Positions 1 to 12,779 of a stretch of 64,000 bases of DNA are shown in pieces; position 1 is the stretch's first letter; every line of letters starts with the position of its first letter. The notes beneath the pieces are model-generated. The model ran no database searches, was not told where the DNA came from, and saw nothing but the letters and a program-made list of their open reading frames with translations. The stretch lies in contig JBITNC010000002.1 in assembly GCA_050084985.1 (NCBI GenBank), positions 35,836,001 to 35,900,000 of the forward strand, given 5' to 3'. Made by a program: the position numbers and the translations under genes. Origin of the DNA: Nageia nagi. Taxonomy: Eukaryota; Pinophyta.

Positions 1-1850
1 TTTTCCACTTGGAAATGCATGGGGTCCCTAAACCTAACCCTATGTATTTTTGATAAGAGTTGGGTTTTTTGCAATTTTGGATAGGTTAATGAGTGAGTTG
101 ATATGTGGTATTGATTTAGGTCTATCTAGGACCTTCTATAGAGGACAATGAATGATGAGGATTGGGAATGGCTCTTCCTAGTTGGGATCGTATACATCAA
201 GATGATGGATCCTATCACATGCAATAATGGGTATCTAATGACATTGGTGGAGAGGTGGGATGCCTCCACCAATACCTTCATTCTATTGATTGGAGAGTGT
301 ACTATCACTTTAGAGGACATCTAATGGATATTCAAGTTTCTTATATAGGGGAAGCTTATGATTAAAGTGGGTGTAGACATTGACCAATAGGTAATGGCAA
401 TGGGATTGATTGAAGCTGACTGGTGGCATCTCTAATGGGGGATAAGAGGGTTCAATTATGACATTTACTACAAGGATGACCTCTATAAGGCATGATTAGT
501 GTTCATGATGGTTATCATTAAAACTCACATCTACTTAGACTCTTTGGGGTGCTATTTCCCTAGAAGCTATGCAACATCTTGAGATGAATGCACAAGGATG
601 GGATAGTTTTTCTTAGGGGCCAGCATTGCTAATGTTGGTTTACAAAGAGTTGGAGGAGATTCTATTGAGATGGTAGAGAGGGATGGCCTACTCCCTTCTC
701 CTCTAGATCTAGGGGTGGGTGCACATCTAAGTGGGTAGGCTAGTAGGGCTACCTTACAACATCCACATGAAGGCATACACTATATGAGGAGATGCAAGGA
801 TAGAGGCACCCTATACCTTGAGATGGGGTAAGGATTATGAGTCATGGATACACTAGGTATTTGACATTCTACAAATTGGTTATTAGGAGGATGTGATCGT
901 AGGACTTCATTTAGAGGTCCTACTTGGATGGGTTGAGATGGAAAAGGATAGGCTACAGACAAGTAGGATTTTGAGATCTAGATGGGTGAGGATTCGATGA
1001 GGGGAGTAAGAATTCTTCTACTTTGATCAAGTTACATGATAGGTAGGATTGGTATAGGATGTGCTATGGACACCTATCCTATATAGTAGATACAGGTTGT
1101 ATAGGCTACTGATAGCAATAGTAGTAGAGGTTGGGTTAGAGATGAATCCCTTAGCAATGGTCTCCATGGTGAGAGATCTAGGTACTACTTAGGTGTATGA
1201 TCAATATTGATCTAGATGACTAGAAATGATGGCTCCCCCAATAGGAAAAGATAAAGGGGATGGGGGAGATGGTGGAGATGATTGTGTGATGATCGAGGTG
1301 GTAGTGGTAGTGGTTGTAGGTGGTGGTGATGATGAATGTGATGGTGGATGGGATGGTGGGGATGGAGGAGACGGAGGAGGTGTTGATGGATATGGTAGAG
1401 ACCACAGTTGGGGTATGGGTTATGGTGGAGAGGGTTGGATGATGGATGACATAGCAATGGGTCCTCCTACAAGATAGGATGGGGGACATCTAGTGGTATC
1501 ACAACAGAGGATCATGAAGCTAGGAGGATAACTGGATATAATAGAGTAATGAATTACCACTTTGGAGCAAGTGATTAATGGGTAAACTATTCACCTTAGG
1601 TAGGTGAATGATAGGGTGGTATTCTGTGAGCAGGATTTCATGAGGATATGACACCCAATTATAGTGGTGCTGAGTTCATTAAGGATAGGGACCAATAGGG
1701 TCACATAGTGGATATTGATAACATCATAGGGCTTGCATTACCATAGAAGGCAATCCAATCAGTCACACCACCATTCCTCTCATCCAACTAGCTCACATTC
1801 TAGGAGGCATGGTTGAGTAGACATGCATGAGTTGTACTATATGTGATGTA
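1..1850 (+). pseudogene. Plant mobile domain (PMD) gene copy a, decayed, 5' end outside window
   Basis: Translating about 199-330 gives a PMD-like core, including LVERWDASTNTFILLIGE followed by CTITLEDI. This matches the family pattern 'RW...THTFHLP.GE.TITLEDV' found in plant mobile domain / serine-threonine phosphatase 7 long-form-like proteins and in several plant transposons. Downstream reading is broken by many TAG/TGA stops, so it is a pseudogene. A Gly/Asp/Val low-complexity stretch (codons at 1226-1477) lies in the C-terminal part. It is related to, but clearly diverged from, the copies at 18142-20527 and 56640-59041. No exon 1 or start is visible, and the 5' end may lie left of base 1. 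Family recognition is fairly safe; the exact limits are approximate. Confidence 0.6.
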
Positions 1851-1949
1851 TCATATGTATTATTGATGTACTATTTAATTTTTTAGGTCCTATAGGTTGC
1901 TTTTGATATATATATTCCTATGGTTTGATGCATGATGTGTTTTATTTAT

Positions 1950-2135
1950 GTTTTGATGGATGCAATGCAATGTTTTAGATGTATACTCTAGGTTTATGAT
2001 GGATGCAATCCAATGTTTTAGATGTATGCACTAGGTTGAGTGATTTATGATGATTTTTAGACTATGTTTTGATGGATGCAATGCATGTTTTATGTTCTAT
2101 GTTGTAATATATGCAATACATGTTTTACATTTATG
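1950..2135 (+). repeat. Diverged tandem repeat behind PMD copy a
   Basis: GATGGATGCAATGCAATG-like units followed by TTTTAGATGTAT recur near 1954, 1997, 2068 and, more diverged, 2107. Spacing is irregular, about 40-70 bp. They lie directly after the PMD-like coding remnant. The DNA after PMD copy c (from about 59090) is similarly rich in GATGATG/ATGATGT, so this may be the old 3' UTR. Confidence 0.5.
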
Positions 2136-2239
2136 AGCTATATTTATGATGTATGTAATGGTTTAAATGTGAATGTATGTTTATACTATGTATGGAAAAA
2201 TGAATATGTATAGATAACCACATTCACAAATAAACACAA

Positions 2240-3780
2240 TTGATAAAAATAAAGACTAAAAATGAATAAAATGATAACAAAGCAACAATGGTAACAAGAT
2301 GAAACCAAACATTTAAATAATAAAATAAATTGACAAAATTAAAAAGATAATAACAATAATGATAAAAATATCACCATTAATAAATTATATGAAGGCAATA
2401 ATGACAAAAAAATAATTAAAAGATAACAAGAGATGGAGAAAAGATAACAAAACATTAAGAAAAACATCAATTGAAATATCGAACACATGCTAGCATGAGA
2501 TAGACTAAAGAAGGATAAATAATAATAGGCATATGAAATAAACAAGTGGACACACACAAAATCAAATAAGCAAAAACACACTTAGAATTATGTAAAAGAA
2601 ACCAAAAAGGCATTGAAATTCATGACAAAATATTAACCCTAATGATACATAAAATTTAAATTTAAGTGAATTACAATGAAAGGCAACAAGGATAATTCAA
2701 ACGAGTTACAAAACTGCAACTAAAATGAACCAAAATAAAATGTTACCAATTTTGAGACCTTGGAAAAATTGAAAAATGACCAACTTTGACACTTAAAAAT
2801 AAGCAACCACCATGCTGATTTACAAAACAAATTTGATGATATGATAGGTGGATTGAAAATCTAAGTGCTAGAAAAAATGGATCAAAAAATACAGCTCATT
2901 TGTCTTGTTTTCAAAGCAAAAATTGAAGCCAATTTTAACTTTGCAACAAACCTTTAGTGCTCACTAAAAGTGCACCATTTCAAGTAGGATTTTATTTAGG
3001 CTTCGAAAAGTCATCAAATGATAAAGTTAAGCTAAAAAAGTTGGAGGTATCATTGATAGTATAACATACATCCACAAAAAACTATCAAAATGAAAAACAA
3101 ACGTAATTGGATAGGTTTAAAACTAGTAAATCAAAGGCAATTTTTCAAGGTGTCAAATTTCAAAACCTTTGGTCCTAAAACAAAATGGACTTGGGAAATG
3201 GCTACAAAGCAAGTCGTAATGACTTGTTAAGGCATGATAAGATATAACAAGGCAAAATAAGATAAAATGTAAAGGTAAATGATCAAATGACACAAATCAA
3301 CATAGGTTGCAAAAGTGATCAAAATAGCCCAAGTAGCCCACTTTGAGAAGCAAAAGAAAATATAAGGGAAATAAAAACATAATGACACTTATGGAACATA
3401 ATCGTATTTAGAACTATGGATAAAAAAAATAAGTTGCATAGGAAACCAACATGGTTAAGTAAGTTTTTGAAGGTCAAATGAAAGCCAAAAAGTTCAAAGT
3501 ATCAAAAGTGTAAAGTGCAACATTTGACAAAATAAGATCAAATGAATTAGAAATTAATAGAAGTAGTCATAAAAGAGATCAAATAATGTCACAAAAAAAT
3601 GAAGGGATGAAATGAAAGTGAAAATGGATTTGGGGCCAACTTGCATCTTAATGTGTAGAATGATCTCTTTTACCAAGTAATTTTAAATATGTCTAAATAG
3701 CTTCATTCAACGACCCGACATATGAATGCAATGATGAAGGATGGAGGATTATTAATGTGGCAAGATAAAAATGACATGAT
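2240..3780. other. AT-rich stretch with no recognisable gene
   Basis: The plus strand is strongly A-rich. Both strands have frequent stops in all frames, and the few short ORFs look like chance. I recognise no LTR ends, primer-binding site or protein motif. A short phrase, CATCTTAATGTGTAG, near 3645 recurs near 3938 on the far side of the GA tract, so the tract may sit inside a small local duplication. Confidence 0.5.
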
Positions 3781-3786
3781 GGAAAA

Positions 3787-3927
<141 letters not shown>

Positions 3928-3939
3928 CAAGTTCCATCT

Positions 3940-4740
3940 TAATGTGTAGGACATGTACTACCTCCATACCGAACTAGGTAGAAGAGGTTGTCCAAACATA
4001 ATATGGAATTGAAGGATGAATAGGTTCATTGCACAATTGCTCATATGTTTGGTTATGGTTTGGATCTTGGTTACCAGCCTTCAACTTTTGCAATCTATCA
4101 AGGATAGCTTGGGTAGAAGCCAACAAAGGATCCAATCTATTGTTATATTAAAAATTGGAGAAAATTTGGTTAGCTTGATGTGAAGTGGATGCATGGGAAG
4201 TATGGATTGGTTGGGTGTTGGTTTGAATTTGCTTTTGTGGGTTTCTAGCATGGTAGAATGTGGAGGTATTTAAATCTTTTTAGGAATGGGGATGTGTGGA
4301 GGATTTTGGATTTGAGTGGTGACTATGGTAGATGGTATGGAGGATGAAGGTATGGATTGTGAAATAATAGGAGTGGTAGAAGGTGAAATGGAAATTGCTA
4401 TCCTATTGTTTGGATCAAAATTGGTATCTACCATGATACCATTTTGCAAATATGTGGTAGGAATGGAAGACAAATCTAGAGGGTAAAAAAAGGATTCAAT
4501 GTGGGCTGAATTGCTTGTTGGAGGTTATGTAACAGCTGAAGATCTTGCTTGATTAGGAACTTGTTTAGCTTTGAGCACTTTAAGTATAACTTCAGCATTG
4601 GCTAGCACATATTATTCAAATTCTTCCATGGACTCCTCTTTTGTGGGATCCTTTATAGCTTAAGTTACAGTAGGAACATATTGCTCTAGATTTTTAGGAT
4701 TCTATAAAGCTTGGTTTCTAGTTCAGACCATGAATTGAGG
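3940..4740 (-). pseudogene. Unidentified decayed coding-like stretch (minus strand)
   Basis: Minus-strand translation gives long Ser/Thr/Pro/Ile-rich segments (best open part 4473-4270) and, upstream, phrases such as DPTKEESMEEFE. Composition and position are compatible with the variable N-terminal or linker part of a retroelement gag, but I see no zinc knuckle, protease or other diagnostic motif. It could equally be chance opening in AT-rich DNA. No function is assigned. Confidence 0.2.
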
Positions 4741-7175
4741 AATAAAGTTTCAACCAAAACAAATTTTTTAGCTCCCTATTTTAGAAATGTGGGCGAGTTT
4801 TGATATTTTACAAAAATGTGCTAGCATTTTCTACTCAAGTCAAAATGTGACTACATTTAAGAAAACATGAGTGCATTTTATTAGAGTGCAAGATTTAAAA
4901 AACAATTCAGGATTAAGACTAGTTTGACTTTGGATTTTGAGATTTTTAGGAAATAACAAAAATAAATAGAAAATGTAAATAGTCACCAATACAAGCATTC
5001 TCATATGATAAATAAAAATTCATCTAGCAACCCTATAATACTATTTTATGATGTTTAAGTATTTTTTTTCCTAAAACGATTCTAGACAAGCAAGTTGAAA
5101 ATTATCAAAGGCTATCCTAGAAGAATTAAAGTGCTAAGATTGTTCCTCACTTTAACTGGATTAACTAGTAAGGTCCATTGCAAACCTAAGGGATACTTTC
5201 TTGGTGAGTGGGCCAAGCATAGCCTAAGTCCTTGGTGATTAAATCCAATGGACTTGTCTACTTGTTAGTGAAGAGGACTATCCTTGGTGATGAAATCCAA
5301 GGATCCCCTTTTGTATGTGCATGAGTGAGAAAGAAAATATGATTTAAATAAAACTTATTATTTCCCTTCTTAGAGCATATTCTAATCACCCAATATCACT
5401 TTGTAGTGCAAGGGAGAGCATACTCTAAATTGTAAGGCTTTATTATGTATATTGTTTGACCTCTTCCCACAACCTTTCTCAAATCACTCAAAATCACTTT
5501 TTAGTGCATGAGGAAATCCTACATTGGTTTTGTGAGATGTATTAAATGTAACAAGCAAGCATACACAACATGTGCATCACAAAGCCTAGTTTCTTTTAAC
5601 CTTGACAAAATTAAATCTGAGTTAAGCACACACTTAGGAAATAAAAATGATAGTAACAAAAAATAAAAAGGTCAAAAATTCTAGAAATTTATACATGTTT
5701 TTTATGAACCTTGTAAAATAAATGTGGATCCATTTGGAAAATGCCAAGGCAATCTAGAAACATGATCACTACAAATGTGATACTCCTTATAAAATGTGGT
5801 CCTATTTAGTAAGAAATGCTAAGGAGACCATAATGCAATGACATTCTTGAAATGCAGCTACATTTTATATTAACACGATGTCATTTCCTACTATTGAAAC
5901 ATAAAAAAATACCAAAATACACAAGTTTGTAAAAACTAGATTCACAAAAATGAGAGATACTTACTTGGAAGTGATATCCTTGAATGTCATTAGTAAACCA
6001 AAGGAATAATATAAAATTGATAAATCAAGGAAAAGGGTCCTTACCAAAATGGACCAAGGAGGTCCCAATGGTAATGCCAAAATGTTTCAAATAAAATTGA
6101 CTCCTTTCATGATCACTTAAACCTGAACATTTAACTAGTATGTGTAGGCTAGACTAGACCCTATAAGCACAAACTATAGAAACAAATTTGATTAAAACCC
6201 TTAAGGAGGCTACTTCAAGCCATCCTTTCAAATTAATAAGCTCAAATGATCACAACATGGCTAGCTCTAGGGGGTGTTAAGAAACTCTAGAGATTACCTG
6301 ATGATGCCATTTTTTGATGATGGTACCTAATGCAGCTGATTAGATCTTGAGATGAGCCTAAACTATCTTCACTTTTCAAATGTGGTGACCTTAGGTATTT
6401 CTAAAATGCAAGGGCATTTCCTAAACATAGGGGCATTTCACTATCAAATATGAAGACCCTAGGCATTTCACAACATGAAAACATATAGGATAAGATTCAA
6501 AAGTCAGTACACATCATGGGATGAGATAAGCCTACTATAGAAATATAACATGAAAATAAGATTGAGAAACATGATGGGTGTGTCTTTGGTTTCATAGGAG
6601 GAATAAAGCCTGAAATGATCTATTTCCAGCTTGTCCCAAGACCAATGCTTCCCAATCACTCTTCCCAAATGCTCATGGGAGATTGTTGGATGTAGTATCT
6701 TCAAAATTCATCACTTATAGGACTCAAGAATTAACAAATTCAAAACTCAATTTTGCACCAATTTCTAGCCTCAAAATGGAGATGTAGTCCTATTTTTATA
6801 GATTTTTGAGACATGCCCAAATCATCAATCTAGAATCCATACAAATTTCAATATGAAAAATGATTGTTGCTTGATTGATCTTTGATTGAATTCGAATTGG
6901 ATCTAACTGGAGACAAATTGGAAATATATACATTCAGTTCTCTTATCTTCTATCTGTTGACCATATTTAGAGTATAACCAGTGAGTCATCAATCAATAAC
7001 TTAAGTTCCAAATTTTCTTATTTTTCTATTGGATGAATCATCACTGACATGGCAAGGTGAGGTGTAAATTCTATCCAATTATTTTCTTGCAAAATAGAGA
7101 ATAAATAAATTATTCATATTAATGTGACCAACATTAATAAATATCAATATAATAATATTTTTGAAAATACAAAGT
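4741..7175. other. Unidentified AT-rich DNA, no gene seen
   Basis: No protein motif or LTR terminus is recognisable. A local direct repeat of CCTTGGTGATGAAATCCAA type occurs near 5190-5310 (TCCTTGGTGATTAAATCCAA, then TCCTTGGTGATGAAATCCAA). Several phrases containing 'gcattt' recur around 6380-6450. The minus-strand ORF at 6504-6704 has no recognisable motif. Confidence 0.4.
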
Positions 7176-7179
7176 AAAT

Positions 7180-7745
7180 AATCAAATATAATCAACATGA
7201 CTAATGTTAACTATATTTTAGGCATAAATAGTTATAATCAAAATTATAAATACCATGACTAATGTTAAATTATAATTTTCAAATAAATGGCTATAGTCCA
7301 AAGTATAATAAATATGACTAAATTTAATTGGACTTTAACCATAAATGACTATGATCGAAAACATAGTTAATATGACTAATATCAATTATCTTTCTTAAAT
7401 AACTATGATCAAAATGCAATAAACATGACTAAGTTTAATTGCAATTTCTCAATAAATGATTATGATCAAAAATACATAAAACATGACTAAGTTTAATTGT
7501 ATTTTCCAAAATAAGTGACTATAATCGAAATGTAATAAACATGACTAAGTTAAATTATGATTCTAAAGCAAATGACTATGATTAAAACATAATAAACATG
7601 ACTAAGTTTAATTGTGATTTCAAAGAAAATAATTATGATTGATTAATTACATTTTCCAAACCAAATGAGTATGATCGAAATGCAATAAACATGACTATGT
7701 TTAATTGCAATTCCAAAGAAAATGACTATGATAAACAAGTACTCA
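7180..7745 (+). repeat. 54-60 bp tandem repeat array, about 9-10 copies
   Basis: A unit beginning AAATGACTATGATCGAAATG, followed by CAATAAACATGACTAAGTTT and AATTGCAATTTCCAA, is repeated head to tail with 10-25% divergence. One unit (around 7627-7665) is partial. The invariant core is ACATGACTAAGTTTAATTG. The array ends about 100 bp before the Tat integrase remnant of element A. There are no regular unique spacers, so it is a degenerate minisatellite and not a CRISPR. Confidence 0.85.
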
Positions 7746-7849
7746 ATAATCGATAATTGACAAAGTATCATTAAATGCAACTAGATTAATTAAATAGTCA
7801 AGCATGCTAATGATAAATGAGTGTTGTGCCAAATGTAGTGCATAGTGCT

Positions 7850-8538
7850 AAATTTGAGTGTCTACACAAACAATAGAAAGAATTTCAAAAATAAGGAGGT
7901 ATTGGCCTTATGCAATGGATATCATATTAGGATTAGTTTCTTAATACCATACTATCTTTATGGAAATGGACAAGCTAAAGCTCTAAATAAATCCATTCGA
8001 AGTATCTTGCTAAAAATAGTTATTAATTCCTATAGAGATTAGCATGCAATAATTCCACATGCTTTATGGGCATATCACACTATCATTAGAATTGCTATTG
8101 GGGCAACTCCATTCTCCTTAGTTTATGAGGCAAAAGAAGTATCACCTTTAGAAATAAAAATTCCTTCTCTACAAATTTCTTTACAATATTACATCATAGA
8201 TGAAGCATCTTATCAAGCACAATTAGATCAATTATTTTTATTAGATGAGAGACAAGTTCATACATTAGAGCATATGCGAACCTATTAAAATTGCATTAAA
8301 ATAGATTTTGACAAGAAAGCTAAAATTCATGAATTTATTATAAGAGACTTGGTGCTTAAAGAAAATCATCAAACTTCATGATGGAACATCAACTAATGAT
8401 AAATTTGCTCCTAATTGGTTAGGACCATACATTATTAAGGAAAAATTTAGCTCAAGAGCTTATCATTTAGCTAATATGGAAGGAAATGAAGATCATGAAC
8501 CCATAAATATAAAGCATATTTGTCCTTTCTATAGTTAA
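7850..8538 (+). pseudogene. Ty3/gypsy Tat-type integrase, C-terminal part (element A)
   Basis: The translation matches the second half of a retroviral-type integrase and parallels element B at 62808-62200 almost motif for motif: FKNKEVLALC, PYYLYGNGQAKALNKSI, HALWAYHT, ATPFSLVYEA, LDQLFLLDERQVHTLEHMR, APNWLGPYIIKEKF, and the ending ICPFYS before TAA at 8536-8538. The zinc finger and the first two catalytic Asp residues are missing, so the remnant is 5'-truncated next to the tandem array. The catalytic Glu position in GQAE (element B) reads Lys here. Several stops confirm decay. The extra ORF follows downstream, as in element B. Confidence 0.85.
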
Positions 8539-8649
8539 AATTCTTATATCATGTTGTACATATTGTAAATATATTTGAAATAAAAAATAATAATACACAA
8601 TGAACTTACAAACACAAATGTATTGAACATATGGAAATAAAAAGGAGCA

Positions 8650-9650
8650 AAAGTGTTCATTTATCACTTAAAAGAAGAGGGATATGAAAAATACCATGGT
8701 TTGAAAAGCCAAGGTATTTAGAAATATGGCCATATCCAAATTGACACAATTCGCTTTTCAAGGGTCTCAAAACTTTCTTTGACTACCATTGATATACAAG
8801 GGAATTTGGCTTTAAGCACTATCCAGTAAATATGATGAATGAGAAATATGTGTTAAGAAAGACAATCTTGATATATAGATAGGGTTGTGTATTTCTAGGC
8901 TTTTGGCATTACCATGAGCAAATGCATAAAATAAACTTGTTATGTTTATATTGGCCTACCACATCACCTAGAATTATACTAGATTGTACTTTCAATAATT
9001 AGGATTCAGATATTATGTCTCATATTCCACAAACTTTAGATCCAATTCTAAATTGGATAAATCATCTTGCAAGAGATATATATCATCAAAATTATTATAT
9101 ATTTTCTCCTATATTATTTCCAAACCTAAGCAATCAAAAAATATTAAATGAAATGCTTAATCAATAGTTTTCTCATTTGAATTCAAGGTTTCTTTGTCCT
9201 CATCTTTGCAATGATCAAAGAAACTTTTTAACACCAAAAGGACTATAAAATCTCCAAATAAACATAATTTTAGTTTAATTATACTAATCAAGATTTTATG
9301 GATAGATATGAGATGCCTACATGAATTACTTTGAAAACATCCTTCTACACTTATTACTCATTTACTTGTTTTACCAAGAGAAATACAAAAAGCGGTAGTC
9401 ATGAAATATTATGAGAATTGTACATCAAATGCATGGAAACCAAAGATAAATGATTTAAAGGTTGTCATTGAAATAGAAGCACAAGAAATATGAATGGAAT
9501 AAGAGTATTAAATTAGTTCACTCCATTTGTTTTGTCTACATTGGCCTTATGATAAACCTCAAATATTGTTGGATTGTGTAGAACATATCAACTTTAAGTT
9601 TAATGGATATTCAATATCTCAAATTGAAGTTATTTATGAATAGGTAGTTA
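8650..9650 (+). pseudogene. Sense extra ORF with two W-P...C modules (element A copy)
   Basis: Between the end of integrase and the noncoding block, two separated segments share one pattern. Module 1 (about 8895-8990) contains LCLYWPTTSPRIILDCT. Module 2 (about 9340-9610) contains LPREIQKAVVMKYYENCTSN, then LHLFCLHWPYDKPQILLDCV. Both fit [FL]-x-L-x-W-P-x3-P-x-I-[IL]-[LIV]-D-C, with a preceding region of the type 'P.EIQ...KYY...W..K.....V.IE'. The same two-module layout occurs at the equivalent place in element B (62058-60993). Stops interrupt it here. I do not recognise this domain. It is not integrase, RNase H or PMD. Inference: an accessory protein of this Tat lineage, function unknown. Confidence 0.6.
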
Positions 9651-9779
9651 CCTATATCATCCCATCCATCTCAAATGAGATATCATATATGATAATAGTT
9701 CATTGTTTAGAAAATATTATTGTGTAAATAATCCTATGAATGTGAAAGCACGATTCAAGAAGATCATGCAATGACTTAA

Positions 9780-11500
9780 TCACATAAAGTAAATTAAAAG
9801 AGAAAGTGTGAAACATCATCCAATGTGTATATAGAGGTGTGGGTGTCATTTTAGTTATTGAAAATATGATCCCACAAATTCCATTAGCACTAATACCATC
9901 ACTTCCTATTTCATTATATCCTATGTATATACCATCCTTTCTAAAAATATCTAATATGCATAATGAAGTATCATCTCCATATATGGATCCTAAGAGGATT
10001 ATTAAAAAGTTTTAAACCAAAATGATCACCATAACCCATAATAGAACTCCACCACTCATTTTATATGCCATTCATTTTCAACCACCTATCCTTGGACGAG
10101 GTCCCACTCATCTTCGATTGAGACCCTCGTACTATTACTTTTTGAGTCATGGTCATTGGGTTATTTACCAAAGATGCATTTGGAGGTGCCATTAAATAAT
10201 TTTCAATCATTTTGCATTGTGTAAAAAAAAGAAATTGAAATGAGTAACAAAACCCAAAATATAAAGTAAAAAATAAAAAAACTAAATAAAAAATAGAAGA
10301 CATCAAAATCCTCCAAAAAATATTATGTACATATTGTACATATATCTTGTATATATATTTCTTGAGATCTTTTGCATGCTTTTTCATCAAATTCATATAT
10401 TATTTTACATAAGCTTTTGGTAGTGTCTAAATTTTATGGTATAATATTATAGGTAGGCATTTACACATGACATGTATACATGATGAGTCAACCTCATTGT
10501 ATTTTTGAACCTACTAATCAATCTATATTTTATCCATTTCACATACCACCCATAAGTTGGGAATTATCTTCCCTACATATCATGTTTTCACCATGTACAT
10601 TTTCTAGCACATATGTAGATATACTACCCCATCAAAAAATGTGGATCTCAATTATTTCCATGAGTTGCCTAATAGTATTTAACATAAAATCTTTTCCATA
10701 GCAATGTTTTCAAATGCTCTTGAAAACTCTAATAAGAAATTTTGTTACTTAGATAGTTCTTTGTATGTGAGTGTTGTAATCAATCATGAACCATGTTGGG
10801 GAACTTTTTCATTTATGATATACTTAATGAAGAGTTTCACTAAAACCTCATTTATTTACTCTCTAGACCAAATTTTATATGGAGGATTTTAATCAATGCA
10901 CATGTTAATACATTTATATGTTGACTTATTACATTTATTTGACCCCATCATTACACACCCATGATTATTTGATGTACTAACCATCACCCACATGATATCA
11001 CAAAACATATTTTATTGGTATTCCATGTTTTCTTATATCAATTATTCCTTCATACACAATGTCACTTCCTATCCATCTTGCATAGTTAATTATTACAATC
11101 CTTCATACAACATGAATTTAATCATGGAGAGTCAATGAAATTAGACACACAAAAATACCAAAAAACTAATATATTTTCAATATCCAAAAAATCAAAATAT
11201 TCAAAAAAAAAACATTTGAAAAAAATCTACAAAACTTAAAAAAAGGTTATGTATATATGTACACTCAAAAATTATATTTCTAAAGCATCTTGGCTATTGG
11301 ATACACTACTCTATATACCCAAACCATTATTTTTTCATTATACTTTGTTTATGAGTTCCATACTTACATGATATTGGGTGTCAAACATAATGGTCTAGTA
11401 ACTTATAAGATATATGTATGAACTCCATATCCATCCACATATCACTCATATATATAGTTGTATATACAAATAAAGAAGTAGTTTATGAACATAATATTCT
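9780..11500. other. Post-ORF region of element A, no firm gene
   Basis: About 9860-10150 reads plus-strand Pro/Ile-rich peptides (for example MIPQIPLALIPSLPISLYP) with stops. This could be a tail of the extra ORF, but element B has nothing I can align to it. The minus-strand ORF at 10061-10396 is probably chance in AT-rich DNA. The remainder is AT-rich with no motif. Confidence 0.3.
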
Positions 11501-11639
11501 TATTTAATTTTGAAAAAATATCTTTATGAAGTTTTTGAAACTTAAGATGATAAACAAACATAAATTTGATGTATTTTAAGATATTGTTAACTTCTACACT
11601 TTCTCATATTTAAATGATCTTGAAAAAATCTAAAACAAG

Positions 11640-11960
11640 ATGTTACTTGAGCATAATTTCAATTGAATAGATTGATTATTCATCCCATTATTGCTTCATC
11701 ACAAACCCAAGAATGTTTCCAAAAAAAAAGAGGAGAGAGAAAAAGGATTCAAAAAAGGAAAAAATAAAATTACACAATTCTTGGGTGATTACAATATCCT
11801 CTACCAGGGCTATAGATGCCTAACTAGTAGAAGAGCAAGGTTGTAATAGGATCTGGGATTAATCTTCACAAGGGCTATGGATGCCCATATAGTAGTGGGA
11901 TATACCTTATGAGTAACAATATGTCAAATATTATATATATTTAAGGCTCATGAAGCATTG
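11640..11960 (+). other. Conserved noncoding block with inverted repeat (element A)
   Basis: This block aligns by eye to 42020-42410 (element C) and to 60460-60140 minus strand (element B). It contains inverted arms ACCCAAGAAT (11705-11714) and ATTCTTGGGT (11777-11786) around an A-rich loop, followed by two diverged direct units of the type GGGCTATGGATGCC...TAGTAGTGG. No ORF explains the conservation. Confidence 0.65.
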
Positions 11961-12353
11961 AATTTTAGAATATATAGAGAAGGAAATGAACATCATTGCA
12001 CACACATGAGTTCATAGTAATCTTGTATGAATTATAACTTTGTTTTATATCTTCCCTAGTAGATAAAACTAAACAAAGATTATTTGATAAATTTAGTTTG
12101 AATATTTTGTTCATTATCATATTACACTTTCATTTCCACTCAAATAAAATATATATATATATTATTAATTTTGGTAATTAGTTGGATATTACATTTGATG
12201 CTCAAATAGTTATATATTCACTTATCCATGTTTCATGAGTTTACATTTCACAATTTCATACATTCATACATTTCATACATGTGTTACCCTATTGTTTTAT
12301 ATTTCAAACCATGTGTATGAATAACCAAGAATAGAAGATGATGATATTTGATT

Positions 12354-12763
12354 TGTTAAGATACTAGTAGAACTAAAAAGGGGTTTTTCCCTTAATACCA
12401 AAAGAAATACTAAAATATGAAAAACCACAAACTGTAATACATCAAGTAAAGCAAATGGAACAAGATACTCAAATTAACAATAGACAATAGAACATAATAA
12501 TTTTACTGATAGCAAAAATCGCAAGCCACTTCAAGGGGGCTTCCTCCTTACAACTCAAAATGATAAATGATTTTCTAAGATGTTCTCTTTACCCCTCTTA
12601 TAAGTATTTATAGTCCTTTCCCAGCCTAATTAGTGGTTTACATTCAAAATGTCACTTCACCTTACAAAATATGATTTCACATTACAATTCGATGCAAGCA
12701 AATAATTAAATTAACTAAAACATAAATAAGCCAAAGTAAAGGTTAAGATGTGGAATCCTAACA
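12354..12763 (-). repeat. Chromovirus X1 3' LTR
   Basis: About 410 bp, read on the minus strand as TGTTAGGATTCCACATC... to ...CTTAACA. It matches three further LTRs in the window (17219-17627, 26351-26764, 52171-52564). A purine-rich tract (AATAGGGGTGGCA on the minus strand) abuts its inner end at 12764, as expected for a 3' LTR. GATT is present immediately outside both X1 LTRs, a partial target-site duplication. It interrupts element A between the inverted-repeat block and the antisense PMD gene. Confidence 0.85.
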
Positions 12764-12779
12764 TGCCACCCCTATTGGA

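Noticed and set aside
1226-1477. Gly/Asp-rich and His/Pro-rich ORFs on both strands
   Set aside because: Low-complexity GGTGAT-rich sequence inside the PMD pseudogene; not separate genes.
7180-7745. CRISPR-like regular repeats
   Set aside because: Units diverge along their whole length and there are no unique spacers; it is a eukaryotic minisatellite.
10061-10396. 111-codon minus-strand ORF
   Set aside because: AT-driven hydrophobic frame with no motif, opposite to element A.
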